A DNA stretch of 64,000 bases, taken from the NCBI GenBank assembly GCA_963733065.1, contig CAVTBT010000001.1, positions 460,481 through 524,480 on the forward strand, given 5' to 3'. A model generated the notes under the pieces. That model worked only from the letters and a program-made list of their open reading frames with translations, was not told the origin of the DNA and searched no databases. This DNA is from CAVTBT01 sp963733065. GTDB lineage: Bacteria; Actinomycetota; Thermoleophilia; Gaiellales; Gaiellaceae. The position numbers were made by a program, and so were the translations under genes. Positions 1 through 11,261 of this stretch are shown here, piece by piece (the stretch's first letter is position 1; each line of letters begins with the position of its first letter).

Positions 1-677
1 AGGAGCAGGTCGAGGCCATGCGCGTCAAGATCGAGTCGAATCCGCTCGTGGCCGCGAACGGCGTCGAGTTCATCACTCGCGCCGAGGCGCTCGAGATCAT
101 GAAGAAGCGGACGCCGGATCTCGTCGACAGCCTCGTCTCCAACCCGTTGCCGGCCTCGTTCCGCGTGACGCCGCGCTCCGGTGAGGACGTGAAGACGCTG
201 GCGACGCAGCTCCGCACGCCGCTCCTGCCGGGCGTCGAGAAGGTGCAGGACGGCGAGGAGGTCACCGACCGCGTGCTCACGGTCGCCAAGGTCATCTCGA
301 CGACCGCCGGCATCGCCACCGTGATCCTGCTCGTCACCTCCGTGCTCCTGATCGCAAACACGATCCGGCTCTCGATCTTCTCCCGCCGGCGCGAGATCGA
401 GGTGATGAAGCTCGTCGGCGCGACGAACTGGTTCGTGCGCGGGCCGTTCATGCTCGAGGGCCTGATCTGCGGTTTCATCGGCTCGGTCGCCGCGGTGCTG
501 CTGCTCCTCGTCGGCAAGGAGGTCGTGCTGCCGCTCATCGACGTCGAGGGTGGCGCCTCCGGCTCCGGGGCCGAGGCCCTTGCCTTCGGGCTCAACGCAC
601 TCGTCCTCATCGGTGTGGGGCTCGTCGTCGGCGTGCTCGGCTCCGGCCTGACGATGCGCCGCTTCCTGCAGGTCTAG
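1..677 (+). CDS. ftsX: FtsX, cell-division ABC transporter permease subunit (5' truncated)
   Basis: This is the C-terminal part (about 224 residues) of FtsX. With the ATPase FtsE, FtsX forms a membrane complex that activates peptidoglycan hydrolases at division. The frame is open to the left window edge, so the ATG at 18 is internal. Visible are the end of the extracellular domain (SNPLPASF, then a conserved VEKVQDGEEV stretch) and three membrane segments. The LIANTIRLSIFSRRREIEVM segment matches the FtsX/MacB permease core, and the last helix ends in a basic tail. ftsE would be expected just upstream, outside the window. The family call is firm; the N-terminus is not visible. Confidence 0.93.
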   Translation, partial: EQVEAMRVKIESNPLVAANGVEFITRAEALEIMKKRTPDLVDSLVSNPLPASFRVTPRSGEDVKTLATQLRTPLLPGVEKVQDGEEVTDRVLTVAKVISTTAGIATVILLVTSVLLIANTIRLSIFSRRREIEVMKLVGATNWFVRGPFMLEGLICGFIGSVAAVLLLLVGKEVVLPLIDVEGGASGSGAEALAFGLNALVLIGVGLVVGVLGSGLTMRRFLQV

Positions 678-731
678 CCGGCCGGAACCCCGCGGCCGCG
701 CGCCCAACGGGCGCGTCGCTACGCTCGCCCG

Positions 732-2369
732 ATGCCCAGGCGCGAACACGGGCGACGCCAGAAGCGGCCGAGCCGCTCAGAGCGCCATCGCCGGCGCCAC
801 GCTGCCGCGACGGTCGAGCGCGAGCGCCGCATCAGCCTGGAGCTGCCGCACCGCCGGGTGCAGCCGGAGACCGTCGTCGCGCATCTCGGCCCCACGAACT
901 CCGGCAAGACCCACCACGCACTCGCCTTCCTCGCCGAGCACGGGAGCGGGGTCTATGCCGGTCCGCTGCGCATGCTCGCGCAGGAGGCGCACCGTCGGCT
1001 GTCCGCCCAGCTCGGGGACGAGCGCGTCGGCCTCCTGACCGGCGAGGAGCGGATCAACGACGGCGCGCCGATCGTGTGCTCGACCGTGGAGATGGCGCCG
1101 TCCTCCGGGGACGTGCTCGTGCTGGACGAGGTGCAGTGGGCCGACGATCCGGAGCGCGGCTCGGCATGGACCCGCCTGCTGCTCGCCGGCGACTACCGCC
1201 ACATCCTGCTGCTCGGCGCCCTCGACGCGCTGCCACTCGTCACCAGCGCCTTCCCCGATGTCGAGATCAGGACGTTCGAGCGGAAGCTGCCGCTCGAGTT
1301 CGTCGGCGAGCGGCGGTTGACCGCGCTCGAGCCGGGCACAGTCGTAGTCGCCTTCAGCCGCCGCGCCGTGCTGGCGCTCGCCGGTGAGATCAACCGCCGC
1401 CGCCCGGGGCGTGTAGCTGTGCTCTACGGCGCGATGCCGCTCGCGTCGCGCCGGCAGGAGATCGACCGCTTCCTCGATGGCACGGCGGAGGTCTGTGTCG
1501 CCACCGACGTGCTCGGGCACGGCGTCAACCTGCCGTGCGAGACGCTCCTCTTCGCGGAGACGAGCAAGTTCGACGGCCAGGAGCGCCGGGCGCTGCTGCC
1601 GTGGGAGTTGGCCCAGATCGCAGGCCGCGCCGGGCGGTTCGGCCTGGTCGAGCGCGGGCACGTGGGCGTGCTCGGCGGCGTGCCCTGGGCGAGTCCCGAG
1701 CCGGAGCTCGTCGAGTCGGCGCTGCAGCCCCACGTGCGGCTCCCCGGCGGCTACCTCGGCTACCGCGTCGTCGACACCGGCAGGATCCGGCCGCGCCTCT
1801 CGGACCTGGGCGTCGACGAGCCGTGGGAGCTCGAGCATGCGCTCACGGCGTGGCATCGCGCAGCCCTGCGCGAGTGGGCCACCGAGGGCTGGCTCGACGT
1901 CGAGTCCATCGCACCGCTGCTCGCGCGGCTCGACACGGTGCAGCGCCGCCTCCACGAGCGGCACCGGGAGCTCGCCGTCGAGCAGGTCTGGACGCTCGTG
2001 AACGCGCCGATCGACGAGGACTCGCTGGAGCTGCTCGGCATGCTGGCGCTCGCGGTCGCAGGCGACCGCGGTCAGAAGCCGGCGCTCGACTGGTTGCTCG
2101 ACGCGCGTCGCCTCCGGGACGCGACGCTCGAGGAGGCCGAGGGCGCCGGGCGTGCGGCGAGCATTCTCCGGTGGTTCGCGCTCCAGTTCCCGGGCGTGGG
2201 CGGTGTCACCAGCGAGCGGGCCGCGTCGCTCGAGCAGGCAGCGGCGGAGCGGGTGGTCGCGCGCCTCCGTGCGGAGGTCGCATCGCCCACCGTGGGCCGC
2301 TGTCGGGTCTGCGGCACGACCATCGCGCCGTGGTTCTCGCTCTGCGACCGGCACTACGGGCGGCGGTGA
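732..2369 (+). CDS. SUV3-like DEAD/DEAH-box RNA helicase
   Basis: This is a 545-residue superfamily 2 helicase of the SUV3/mitochondrial degradosome type. The N-terminus is a basic tail of about 35 residues. Walker A is GPTNSGKT (53-60), the Walker B variant is LDEVQ, and the C-terminal helicase core carries CVATDVLGHGVNLP and QIAGRAGRFG. A CRVCG...CDRH cysteine/histidine cluster at the extreme C-terminus looks like a small zinc knuckle. An RNA-unwinding role in RNA turnover is inferred from the family. There is no SD; a TACGCT box at 720-725 ends 6 nt before the ATG, suggesting a leaderless transcript. Several long reading frames on both strands over this gene are shadows. Confidence 0.9.
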   Translation: MPRREHGRRQKRPSRSERHRRRHAAATVERERRISLELPHRRVQPETVVAHLGPTNSGKTHHALAFLAEHGSGVYAGPLRMLAQEAHRRLSAQLGDERVGLLTGEERINDGAPIVCSTVEMAPSSGDVLVLDEVQWADDPERGSAWTRLLLAGDYRHILLLGALDALPLVTSAFPDVEIRTFERKLPLEFVGERRLTALEPGTVVVAFSRRAVLALAGEINRRRPGRVAVLYGAMPLASRRQEIDRFLDGTAEVCVATDVLGHGVNLPCETLLFAETSKFDGQERRALLPWELAQIAGRAGRFGLVERGHVGVLGGVPWASPEPELVESALQPHVRLPGGYLGYRVVDTGRIRPRLSDLGVDEPWELEHALTAWHRAALREWATEGWLDVESIAPLLARLDTVQRRLHERHRELAVEQVWTLVNAPIDEDSLELLGMLALAVAGDRGQKPALDWLLDARRLRDATLEEAEGAGRAASILRWFALQFPGVGGVTSERAASLEQAAAERVVARLRAEVASPTVGRCRVCGTTIAPWFSLCDRHYGRR

Positions 2370-2394
2370 CGCCCGCACTGGTATAGAGGGAGCG

Positions 2395-2796
2395 ATGAGC
2401 GTGACCGAGCTCCGCGACCTCCCGATCCTCTCCGGCCTGAGCGAGGCCGGCTTCGACCGGCTGACCGCCGCCGGGGAGCTCAAGGCCCGTCCGGGTCAGG
2501 TGCTCGCCCTCGAGGACGACGCGGGCGCGGGCGCGTTCCTCGTCGTCGAGGGCACTGTCCACGTCGAGCTGCGGTTGCGGACCTTCGAGGTCGGACCGGG
2601 GGAGGTGGTGGGCGAGCTGTCGCTGCTCGTGCCGGACGTCGGCCGTGTGGCTCGTGTCCGCGCGGCGACTGCGGTGCGCTGCATCCCGATAGCCCGCGAG
2701 GACTTCCTCGAGCTGGTCGAGTCGGAGCCGCCGTTCGCGCTGTCGCTGCTCCGCGTGCTCGCGCGGCGGCTCGTCGAGGTGCACACGGGCAGCTAG
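2395..2796 (+). CDS. Cyclic nucleotide-binding (Crp-like) domain protein
   Basis: This 133-residue single-domain protein has a Crp/cNMP-binding jelly-roll fold. It begins LRDLPILSGLSEAGFDRL, continues with a beta-roll, and has the phosphate-binding-cassette-like GEVVGELSLLVPDVGRVARV. There is no helix-turn-helix, so it is probably a sensor or adaptor rather than a DNA-binding regulator. The ATG at 2395 is chosen over a longer upstream frame because the fold starts here, a GAGGGAG stretch precedes it, and the upstream codons overlap the helicase gene. A TATAGA box sits at 2382-2387. The ligand is unknown. Confidence 0.82.
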   Translation: MSVTELRDLPILSGLSEAGFDRLTAAGELKARPGQVLALEDDAGAGAFLVVEGTVHVELRLRTFEVGPGEVVGELSLLVPDVGRVARVRAATAVRCIPIAREDFLELVESEPPFALSLLRVLARRLVEVHTGS

Positions 2797-2819
2797 CCCC
2801 GCGTGCGAGGCTCACCGCG

Positions 2820-3083
2820 CTAGCGGTAGCGGCGCACGACCGAGATCGTGGTCGCGCAGACCACGAGCGCGATCGCATTCGGCACGAGCAGGGCGGTGTT
2901 CTCGATCGCCACGGCGTAGGCGAGCCACAGCGCGAAGCCGACGAGCAGCACGGCCTGGTAGCCGGCCGAGACACCGCGGGACGACCCGTTCGTCACGATC
3001 GCGCGCACCTGCAGGAGCGGCGAGAGGGCCATGGCGACTCCCCAGGCCGAGGCGCAGATTGCGAGAGCTGTGGTGGATGACAC
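2820..3083 (-). CDS. SemiSWEET-family (PQ-loop) sugar transporter
   Basis: This 87-residue membrane protein has three hydrophobic helices, the size and layout of bacterial SemiSWEETs, which dimerise into a six-helix sugar uniporter. A PQ-loop-like segment follows helix 1 (SPLLQVRAIVTNGSSRGVS). The start is GTG at 3083, supported by a good SD (TAGGAGGT reading from about 3098 to 3091) six bases away. Having an SD fits a second gene in a transcript: a 23-codon ORF on the same strand ends 45 bp upstream. The substrate cannot be told from sequence. Confidence 0.78.
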   Translation of the reverse strand: MSSTTALAICASAWGVAMALSPLLQVRAIVTNGSSRGVSAGYQAVLLVGFALWLAYAVAIENTALLVPNAIALVVCATTISVVRRYR

Positions 3084-3128
3084 GGGCGGACCTCCTACGG
3101 ACGACGGAACGACGGACGGGTCGTCCGG

Positions 3129-3200
3129 TCAGTCGCGCAGGTCGCCGCGCTCGCGATCCTCGCCGTACAGCGGGCGGGCGATGTCGTCACGCACTGGCAC
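3129..3200 (-). CDS. Possible 23-residue leaderless small ORF
   Basis: GTG at 3200 opens a 23-codon frame ending TGA at 3129. The peptide begins VPVRDDIARPLYGEDRERGD and is highly charged, with no membrane segment. Support: third positions are almost all G or C, as in neighbouring genes, and a TACGCT box (minus strand, 3212-3207) lies exactly 6 nt before the GTG, the spacing seen at other leaderless starts here. The SemiSWEET gene follows 45 bp downstream with its own SD. No family is recognised. It could be a real micro-protein, a leader ORF, or chance. Confidence 0.35.
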   Translation of the reverse strand: MPVRDDIARPLYGEDRERGDLRD

Positions 3201-3227
3201 GCGCCGAGCGTACCTACAATCGCCGCC
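3201..3227. promoter_or_regulatory. Overlapping divergent leaderless promoters (small ORF / smpB)
   Basis: Two TANNNT hexamers lie back to back. TACGCT on the minus strand (3212-3207) is 6 nt before the GTG at 3200, and TACAAT on the plus strand (3215-3220) is 7 nt before the smpB GTG at 3228. The hexamers are 2 bp apart, so the two promoters would compete for polymerase. Assignment is by spacing and similarity to a -10 element only. Confidence 0.45.
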
Positions 3228-3692
3228 GTGGCCAGACCGACCGGAATCAAGCCGATCGCGGACAACCGTCGTGCGCGGCACGACTACCAGCTCCTGGACC
3301 GACTCGAGGCCGGCGTCGTCCTCACCGGCACGGAAGTGAAGTCGCTGCGGGAGGGCCGGGTCGAGCTCGGCGGCGCGTTCGCGGATGTGCGCGGCGCCGA
3401 GGTCTGGCTCGTGGGCGTCTCGATCGCCGAGTACGGGCACGGCAACGTCGCGAATCACGATCCCGACCGGGACCGCAAGCTGCTCCTGCACCGGCGCGAG
3501 ATCTCCTCGCTGATCGGGAAGGTGAAGGAGCGCGGCCTGACGCTCGTCCCCACACGGCTCTACTTCAAGAACGGGAAGGTCAAGGTGGAACTCGCTCTCG
3601 CCCGCGGCAAGGAGCGCGGCGACAAGCGTCGCGACCTCCAGCGCCGCGACGCGGAGCGCCAGATCGAGCGGGCGCTCAAGGAGCGCCGCTGA
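3228..3692 (+). CDS. smpB: SsrA-binding protein SmpB
   Basis: This 154-residue protein binds the tRNA-like domain of tmRNA and delivers it to stalled ribosomes. Family features are the N-terminal IADNRRARHDYQLLDRLEAG, the OB-fold core GTEVKSLREGRVELGGAFAD, HDPDRDRKLLLHRREI, and a basic C-terminal tail (RGKERGDKRRDLQRRDAERQ) that enters the decoding centre. It starts with GTG and no SD; TACAAT at 3215-3220 suggests a leaderless mRNA. Its partner ssrA lies in the same window at about 11.3 kb. ftsX-smpB proximity is common in actinobacteria. Confidence 0.97.
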   Translation: MARPTGIKPIADNRRARHDYQLLDRLEAGVVLTGTEVKSLREGRVELGGAFADVRGAEVWLVGVSIAEYGHGNVANHDPDRDRKLLLHRREISSLIGKVKERGLTLVPTRLYFKNGKVKVELALARGKERGDKRRDLQRRDAERQIERALKERR

Positions 3693-3768
3693 CCGGGAGC
3701 GACCCTTCGGCGAAGGCCGCCGCGCGGCGTTAGGCTCGCGCTACGCCCAACGACCAGGGAGGCAAGTC

Positions 3769-4235
3769 GTGCGACATGTCTCGCTCACCGTCAACGGCTC
3801 GGCCCATGAGCTCGAGCTCGAGCCGCGGGAGCTCCTTGTGCACGTCCTTCGCGAGCGCCTCGCGCTGACCGGCACGAACGTCGGCTGCGACACGTCTCAA
3901 TGCGGCGCCTGCACCGTCCACGTGGACGGCAAGGCGGTGAAGTCCTGCACGGTGCTCGCGGCGCAGGTCGACGGCGCCTCGATCACGACCATCGAGGGCC
4001 TCGCGTCGAACGGCACGCTGCACCCGCTGCAGGAGGCGTTTCGCAATGAGCACGGCCTTCAGTGCGGCTTCTGCACGCCGGGCATGATCATGACCGCGGC
4101 GGAGCTACTCGAGTCCGGGACGGAGCTGACGGACTCGGCGATCCGCAAGGGACTCGAGGGGAACCTCTGCCGGTGCACCGGCTACGAGAACATCGTCCGC
4201 GCCGTCCGCGCGGCAGCAGGGACGGAGGTGCCGGC

Positions 4236-4239
<4 letters not shown>
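3769..4239 (+). CDS. coxS: CoxS: [2Fe-2S] small subunit of a form II CO dehydrogenase-like molybdenum hydroxylase
   Basis: This 156-residue iron-sulfur subunit passes electrons from the molybdenum site to FAD. The plant-ferredoxin-type cluster is bound by Cys40, Cys45, Cys48 and Cys60. The second cluster lies in the helical domain with CGFCTPGMI (Cys99, Cys102) and CRCTGYENI (Cys134, Cys136). It starts at GTG 3769 after a GGGAGG SD; a TAGGCT box at 3731-3736 could be its -10. The stop overlaps the coxL start (ATGA), indicating translational coupling. The gene order S-L-M is the one usual for form II sets. Confidence 0.93.
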
Positions 4240-6631
<2,392 letters not shown>

Positions 6632-6632
<1 letters not shown>

Positions 6633-7498
6633 TGTACCCGTCGTACCCCACTGCGTTCGAGCTCGAGCAGCCGAAGACCCTGGACGAGGCGATCCAGCTG
6701 CTCGGCGCGGCGCCGGACACGAAGGTGATCGCCGGCGGGCACAGCCTGTTGCCCGCGATGAAGCTCCGTCTCACCTCACCCGCCGTGCTCGTCGACATCG
6801 GCCGGGTGGCCGGGCTGGACGGCATCGAGCTGGACGGGGACGTGCTCACGATCGGCGCGCTCGCGACGCACGCCTCGGTTGCCGCGTCGGAGACCGTGCG
6901 GTCGGCGTGTCCGGTCCTCGTCGAGACCGCCGAGCTGATCGGCGACCTCCAGGTCCGGAACCGCGGCACGATCGGCGGCAGCCTCGCGCACGCCGATCCC
7001 GGCGCCGACTATCCCACCGTCGTGACGGCGCTCGAGGCCACGATCGTGGCCGTCGGGCAGGGCGGTGAGCGCGAGATCCCCGCTGCGGAGTTCTTCACGG
7101 GCGTCTTCGACACGGCGCTCGGCGCCGACGAGCTCGTGACGGCGGTGCGAGTCCAGCGGACGCCCGACGGGACCGGCGCGGCGTACATGAAGCACGCCCA
7201 CCCGGCCTCCGGCTACAGCGTCGCCGCTGCGGCCGCGGTCGTGGCGCTCGACGGCGGGACGTGCTCGCGCGCCCGTCTCGTGATCGGCGGCGCGACTGGG
7301 ATGCCGGTCGTAGTGCCCGTCGACGGGCTCGTCGGGCAGGCGCCGTCCGAGGACGCGATCGCCGCCGCGACAACGGGTGTCGACGCTGCGCTCGGCGACG
7401 CTCTCGGCGACACCTACGCGTCACCCGAGTACCGCCGGCATCTCGGCGGCGTGATGGCACGCCGCGCGCTCGCGAAGGCCGCGGAGCGCGCCGGCTAG
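6632..7498 (+). CDS. coxM: CoxM: FAD-binding medium subunit
   Basis: This 288-residue FAD subunit completes the S-L-M molybdenum hydroxylase. The FAD pyrophosphate-binding motifs are AGGHSLLPAMKLRL near residue 32 and TIGGSLAHADPGADYP near residue 113. The C-terminal CO_deh_flav_C-like domain follows. The ATG at 6632 overlaps the coxL TGA, so the three subunits are one coupled operon. Nothing downstream on this strand continues the operon; the next gene is convergent. Confidence 0.93.
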
Positions 7499-7535
7499 GC
7501 CCGTCCGCTCGCGGCGTCCTACGCGGCCGTCCAGG

Positions 7536-8126
7536 TCACGCGTAGGACGCCTCGAGCGGCGCTCCCTGCTCGAGCGCATGCACGATCCGCGCCCGGGCGC
7601 GGTGGAGCCTGCTCATCACCGTCCCGACGGGGATGCGCAGCGCCCTGGCCGCCTCGTCGTACGAGAGGCCGGCCACGTCGACGGCCACGAGCACCTCTCG
7701 CTGGGGCTCGGGGAGCGCGGACACCGCGCCGTAGACCTCCTGCGCGTCGAGCGCCGCGACGGGATCGCCGAGCGTGCGCGACTCCGCGAACTCGAAGTGC
7801 TCGGGCATCGGGACGGTCGCAGGCCGGCGTCCCTCCGTTCGCTTGCGGTTGAAGAACGTGTTGCGGAGCGCGACGAGCAGGTACCCGAGGTCGTCGTCGC
7901 CCCGGACGAAGCGCGGCCGCGCAAGCACGCGGGCGAACGTCTCCTGGACGAGATCCTCGGCGTCCTCGCGCGAGCCGCACAGAGCCCACGCGGCACGGTA
8001 GAGCCGGTCGACGTGGTCGCCGAGCCGGTCGGTGCCGAGCAGGCGTCCCGAACTGGTACTCCCGGATGACCGCGTGGAGCCGTACGATGGTCGGGAGGTC
8101 AGTTGGGGGGTGTCATCGTGAGTCAT
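7536..8126 (-). CDS. ECF-type RNA polymerase sigma factor
   Basis: This 196-residue sigma-70 family protein is of the extracytoplasmic-function size. Region 2 (about residues 33-95) contains AWALCGSREDAEDLVQETFARVL. Region 4 (about 130-185) has LPEPQREVLVAVDVAGLSYDEAA followed by an HTH ending VMSRLHRARARI. The first 30 residues are Ser/Gly-rich and low complexity. Its ATG overlaps the stop of the upstream 64-codon gene (ATGA), so the two are translationally coupled. No recognisable anti-sigma factor lies next to it, so the signal is unknown. Confidence 0.9.
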   Translation of the reverse strand: MTHDDTPQLTSRPSYGSTRSSGSTSSGRLLGTDRLGDHVDRLYRAAWALCGSREDAEDLVQETFARVLARPRFVRGDDDLGYLLVALRNTFFNRKRTEGRRPATVPMPEHFEFAESRTLGDPVAALDAQEVYGAVSALPEPQREVLVAVDVAGLSYDEAARALRIPVGTVMSRLHRARARIVHALEQGAPLEASYA

Positions 8127-8317
8127 GCGTTGTCCTCGTTCTCGCCGTTCGTGGTGTCAGCGCCTTCGCGGAGAAGGCGCTCGAGCGCCGCAGCGAGTCC
8201 CAGCCAGCCGCGGAACGCCCGTGCCCGACCGCCCTCGGCCACCACGAAGCCCGAGAGCGGGTCGCTTCCGGGCCTGAGGCAGAGGCGGAGATCGATGCGG
8301 GCTCGATCGGCTGACAT
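8123..8317 (-). CDS. Small protein (64 residues) coupled to the ECF sigma factor
   Basis: A 64-codon ORF starts at ATG 8317 and its stop overlaps the sigma-factor start by four bases. The core LRPGSDPLSGFVVAEGG-RARAFRGWLGLAAALERLL looks like a small alpha/beta domain with a GW-L-AALE motif; there is no membrane segment and no cysteine pair. I do not recognise a characterised family. The tight coupling argues for a role in controlling or partnering the sigma factor, but it does not look like a zinc anti-sigma factor. The longer frame spanning 8123-10636 on this strand is a shadow of the LAL gene. Confidence 0.6.
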   Translation of the reverse strand: MSADRARIDLRLCLRPGSDPLSGFVVAEGGRARAFRGWLGLAAALERLLREGADTTNGENEDNA

Positions 8318-8395
8318 GCCGACGAGCGTGCCGTGTCGCGGTCTGCGCCGCATCGTGGCGGCGACCACGAACTTTTCCGAGACCCCCCGTACGCC

Positions 8396-11251
8396 GTGAC
8401 CCCGGCGCTGTCCGCACCACCACGCTCCGGCCCGCTGCTCGAGCGGGCTGAAGAGCTCGATCTGCTTGCGCAGCGGCTTCGCGCGGCTCGGGCGGGCCAG
8501 GGGTCGATCGTGCTGCTGGAGGGCCCGCCGGGCATCGGGAAGACGACGCTCCTCGCGGAGGGGCGCTCGCTGGCCGCGGCCGAGGGGCTGAGGCCACTGT
8601 CCGCGCGCGGCTCCTACCTCGAGCGGGACTTCGCCTACGGCGTCGTTCGGCAGCTGCTCGAGCCGGCTGTGCTGGGCGGAGAGGCCCCGCGCGAGGAGCT
8701 GCTGCAGGGTGCGGCGGCGCTCGCCGGGCCGGTGCTCGGTGCGGCTCCGAACGGCGACGACGAGCGTCCGCGCGACGCCTCGTTCACCGTGCTCCACGGC
8801 CTGTACTGGCTGTGCGCCAACCTCGCGCAGCGCGAGCCGCTGCTCGTGGTCATCGACGACGCCCAGTGGGCGGACGCGTCGTCGCTGCGGTTCCTCGCCT
8901 ACCTCGCGCGCCGGCTCGACGAGCTGCCGATCGTCGTGCTCCTGGCGGCGCACGACATCGAGCCGGAGGAGCGGGGCGCCCTCGCCCAGCTCGCCGCCGA
9001 CCCGCACGTCGAGGTGCTCAGCCCGGGCCCGCTCAGCTCCGACGCCGTGGGGGAGCTGCTCGCCGCCGCCCTCGGCCGCGAGCCCGACGGCGACTTCGCG
9101 GCGGCCTGTCACGCGGCCACCGGCGGCGTCCCGTTTCTCGTCCGGGAGCTGATCGTCGCACTCCGGGACGACGGGATCGTGCCGACCGCGGCCGCGGCCG
9201 AACGCGTGCGCGAGTTGCGGCCGCGCACGATCGCGCGCTCGGTGCTGATGCGGCTCGGCCGGCTCCCGCCGCCCGCAAGCGAGTTCGCCCGGACGCTCGC
9301 CGTGCTCGGGGGCGGCGCCGAGATCCGCCACGTCGCGACGCTGGCCGGCCTCGGGCAGGAGTACGCGGTCGAGACGGCCGACGAGCTCACCGCGGTCGGG
9401 ATCCTCGTTCGCGGTCGCCCACTGGCCTTCGTCCATCCGATCGTCCAGGCCGCCATCTACGGTGAGCTCCCGCCGGGCGACCGGGCCCGCCGACACGGCG
9501 AGGCGGCGCGGCTGCTCGCGCTCGAGCGCGCGTCGACCGAGCAGATCGCCGCGCACCTCCTCGCGGCCGAGCCGTCCGCCGACCCCTCGGCGGTCGACGT
9601 GCTCCGAGCCGCTGCGCGCGACGCGGTCTCGCGCGGCGCTCCCGACTCGGCGGTCGCCTACCTGCGCAGGGCGCTCGCGGAGCCGCCGCCGGAGGCCGAG
9701 CGGGTGTCGCTCCTCCTCGAGCTCGGCTCGGCCGAGACCCACAGCAGTGAGGACGCCGCCGTCGACCACCTCGCGGAGGCGTTCGACCTGGCCGGTGAGC
9801 CCGCGCTCCTGGCCGAGGCGGCGCTCCTGCTCGGGCGCGCGCTCGTCCTCTCGCACGAGCCGGTTCGCGCCGCCGAGACGTTCGACCGTGCCGCCGCGGC
9901 GTTCGCTGGCGTCGACCCGGAGCTCGAGCTCCTCTTCGAGAGCGGCGTCGTCGGTGCCGCAGAGACCGATCTCGCGACCGCGCCGTTGCTCGCCGGCCGC
10001 GTGGAACGTTTGCGACGGCTCGCCCGGAAGACGCCTGCGGAGCAGGTGCCGCGCTCGGTGCACGCGGTGCTCGCCTACGCCGCCGCCGGTGCCGGCCTGT
10101 CCGCTTCGGATGTCGTGGAGTCGGCCGAGCGGGCACTCGACGGCATGCCGCGGCCATACCCCGGCTCGGGCGACCCGCACCTGTTCTTCTACGCCTGCGT
10201 CGCGCTGCTGTTCGCCGAGGAGTTCGACCGGGTGCGGCCGTTCTACGACGCTGTGCTCGAGGATGCGCAGCGCTTCGGCTCGGTGCCGCGGTTCGCGGCG
10301 GCGTCGTGCTTCCGCTCCTGGCTCTCCTACCGTGTCGGCGATCTCGACGGCGCCGAGGCGGACGCACGCGCCGCGGTCGAGGTCTGCACCGAGAACGGTC
10401 TCGGCTGGTACCTCCCGTTCTCGATCGCCGCGCTGCTGGAGCCGCTCGTCGAGCGCGGCGAGTTGGACGCTGCGAACGACGAGCTCGAGCGGAGCGGCGC
10501 GGCGGCCGTGGAGCGGACCTCTCTCAGCTTCACGATCCTCCTCTACTCGCGCGGCCGGCTCCGTCTGGCGCAGGGACGCGCGGATGAGGCGCGCGCCGAC
10601 CTGCTCGCCACAGGCGATCGCTTCGCGCGGATGCACAGCTCCTCGCCCGCCGTATGCGGGTGGCGCTCGGAGGCCGCGCTCGCCGCTGCGGCGCTGGGCG
10701 ACGACGGTGAGGCCCGCCGACTCGCGTCCACCGAGCTCGAGCTCGCGCGGACGTTCGGGAGGCCGCGGGCGCTCGGCGTCGCGCTCCGAGCGGCCGGCCT
10801 CGTCGACGGCGATGCCGGACTGGCCCTGCTCGGCGACGCGGTGTCGGAGCTCGAAGGATCACCGGCCAGGCTCGAATACGCGCGCGCCCTCACCGACTAC
10901 GGCTCGGCGCTGCGCCGGGCCGGGCAGCGCCAGGAGGCGCGATCGCGCCTGCGGCTCGCCCTCGACCTCGCGCACGCCTGCCGTGCCACCGCGCTCGCCG
11001 AGCGCGCCCGTGAGGAGCTCGTCGCGGCCGGATCGCGACCGCGCCGGGCGCGGCTTACCGGCGTCGAGGCGCTCACACCGAGCGAGACTCGCATCGTCCG
11101 CATGGCGGCGGAGGGCCTGGCGAACCGCGAGATCGCGCAGGCCCTGTTCGTCACCGCGCGGACGGTCGAGACGCACCTCACGCACGCGTACCAGAAGCTC
11201 GGCATCGCCTCTCGCGAGGAGCTGCCGGTCGCGCTGGGCGACCGGGCCTGA
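8396..11251 (+). CDS. LuxR-family ATP-binding transcriptional regulator (LAL type)
   Basis: This is a protein of about 951 residues. An N-terminal AAA/STAND ATPase has Walker A GPPGIGKTTLL and Walker B LLVVIDDAQWAD. A long TPR-like helical region fills the middle, and a C-terminal LuxR HTH (LTPSETRIVRMAAEGLANRE...TVETHL) ends the protein. LAL regulators are ATP-dependent switches for catabolic or secondary-metabolite genes; the target here is unknown. I use GTG 8396, just before the family start (RSGPLLERAEELDLL); an in-frame GTG at 8333 would add 21 residues and nearly touch the divergent 64-codon gene. Confidence 0.88.
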   Translation: MTPALSAPPRSGPLLERAEELDLLAQRLRAARAGQGSIVLLEGPPGIGKTTLLAEGRSLAAAEGLRPLSARGSYLERDFAYGVVRQLLEPAVLGGEAPREELLQGAAALAGPVLGAAPNGDDERPRDASFTVLHGLYWLCANLAQREPLLVVIDDAQWADASSLRFLAYLARRLDELPIVVLLAAHDIEPEERGALAQLAADPHVEVLSPGPLSSDAVGELLAAALGREPDGDFAAACHAATGGVPFLVRELIVALRDDGIVPTAAAAERVRELRPRTIARSVLMRLGRLPPPASEFARTLAVLGGGAEIRHVATLAGLGQEYAVETADELTAVGILVRGRPLAFVHPIVQAAIYGELPPGDRARRHGEAARLLALERASTEQIAAHLLAAEPSADPSAVDVLRAAARDAVSRGAPDSAVAYLRRALAEPPPEAERVSLLLELGSAETHSSEDAAVDHLAEAFDLAGEPALLAEAALLLGRALVLSHEPVRAAETFDRAAAAFAGVDPELELLFESGVVGAAETDLATAPLLAGRVERLRRLARKTPAEQVPRSVHAVLAYAAAGAGLSASDVVESAERALDGMPRPYPGSGDPHLFFYACVALLFAEEFDRVRPFYDAVLEDAQRFGSVPRFAAASCFRSWLSYRVGDLDGAEADARAAVEVCTENGLGWYLPFSIAALLEPLVERGELDAANDELERSGAAAVERTSLSFTILLYSRGRLRLAQGRADEARADLLATGDRFARMHSSSPAVCGWRSEAALAAAALGDDGEARRLASTELELARTFGRPRALGVALRAAGLVDGDAGLALLGDAVSELEGSPARLEYARALTDYGSALRRAGQRQEARSRLRLALDLAHACRATALAERAREELVAAGSRPRRARLTGVEALTPSETRIVRMAAEGLANREIAQALFVTARTVETHLTHAYQKLGIASREELPVALGDRA

Positions 11252-11261
11252 GCCGCACGGC

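Noticed and set aside
8123..10636. 837-codon minus-strand frame
   Set aside because: Antisense shadow of the LAL regulator. Only its last 64 codons (8123-8317) have independent support.
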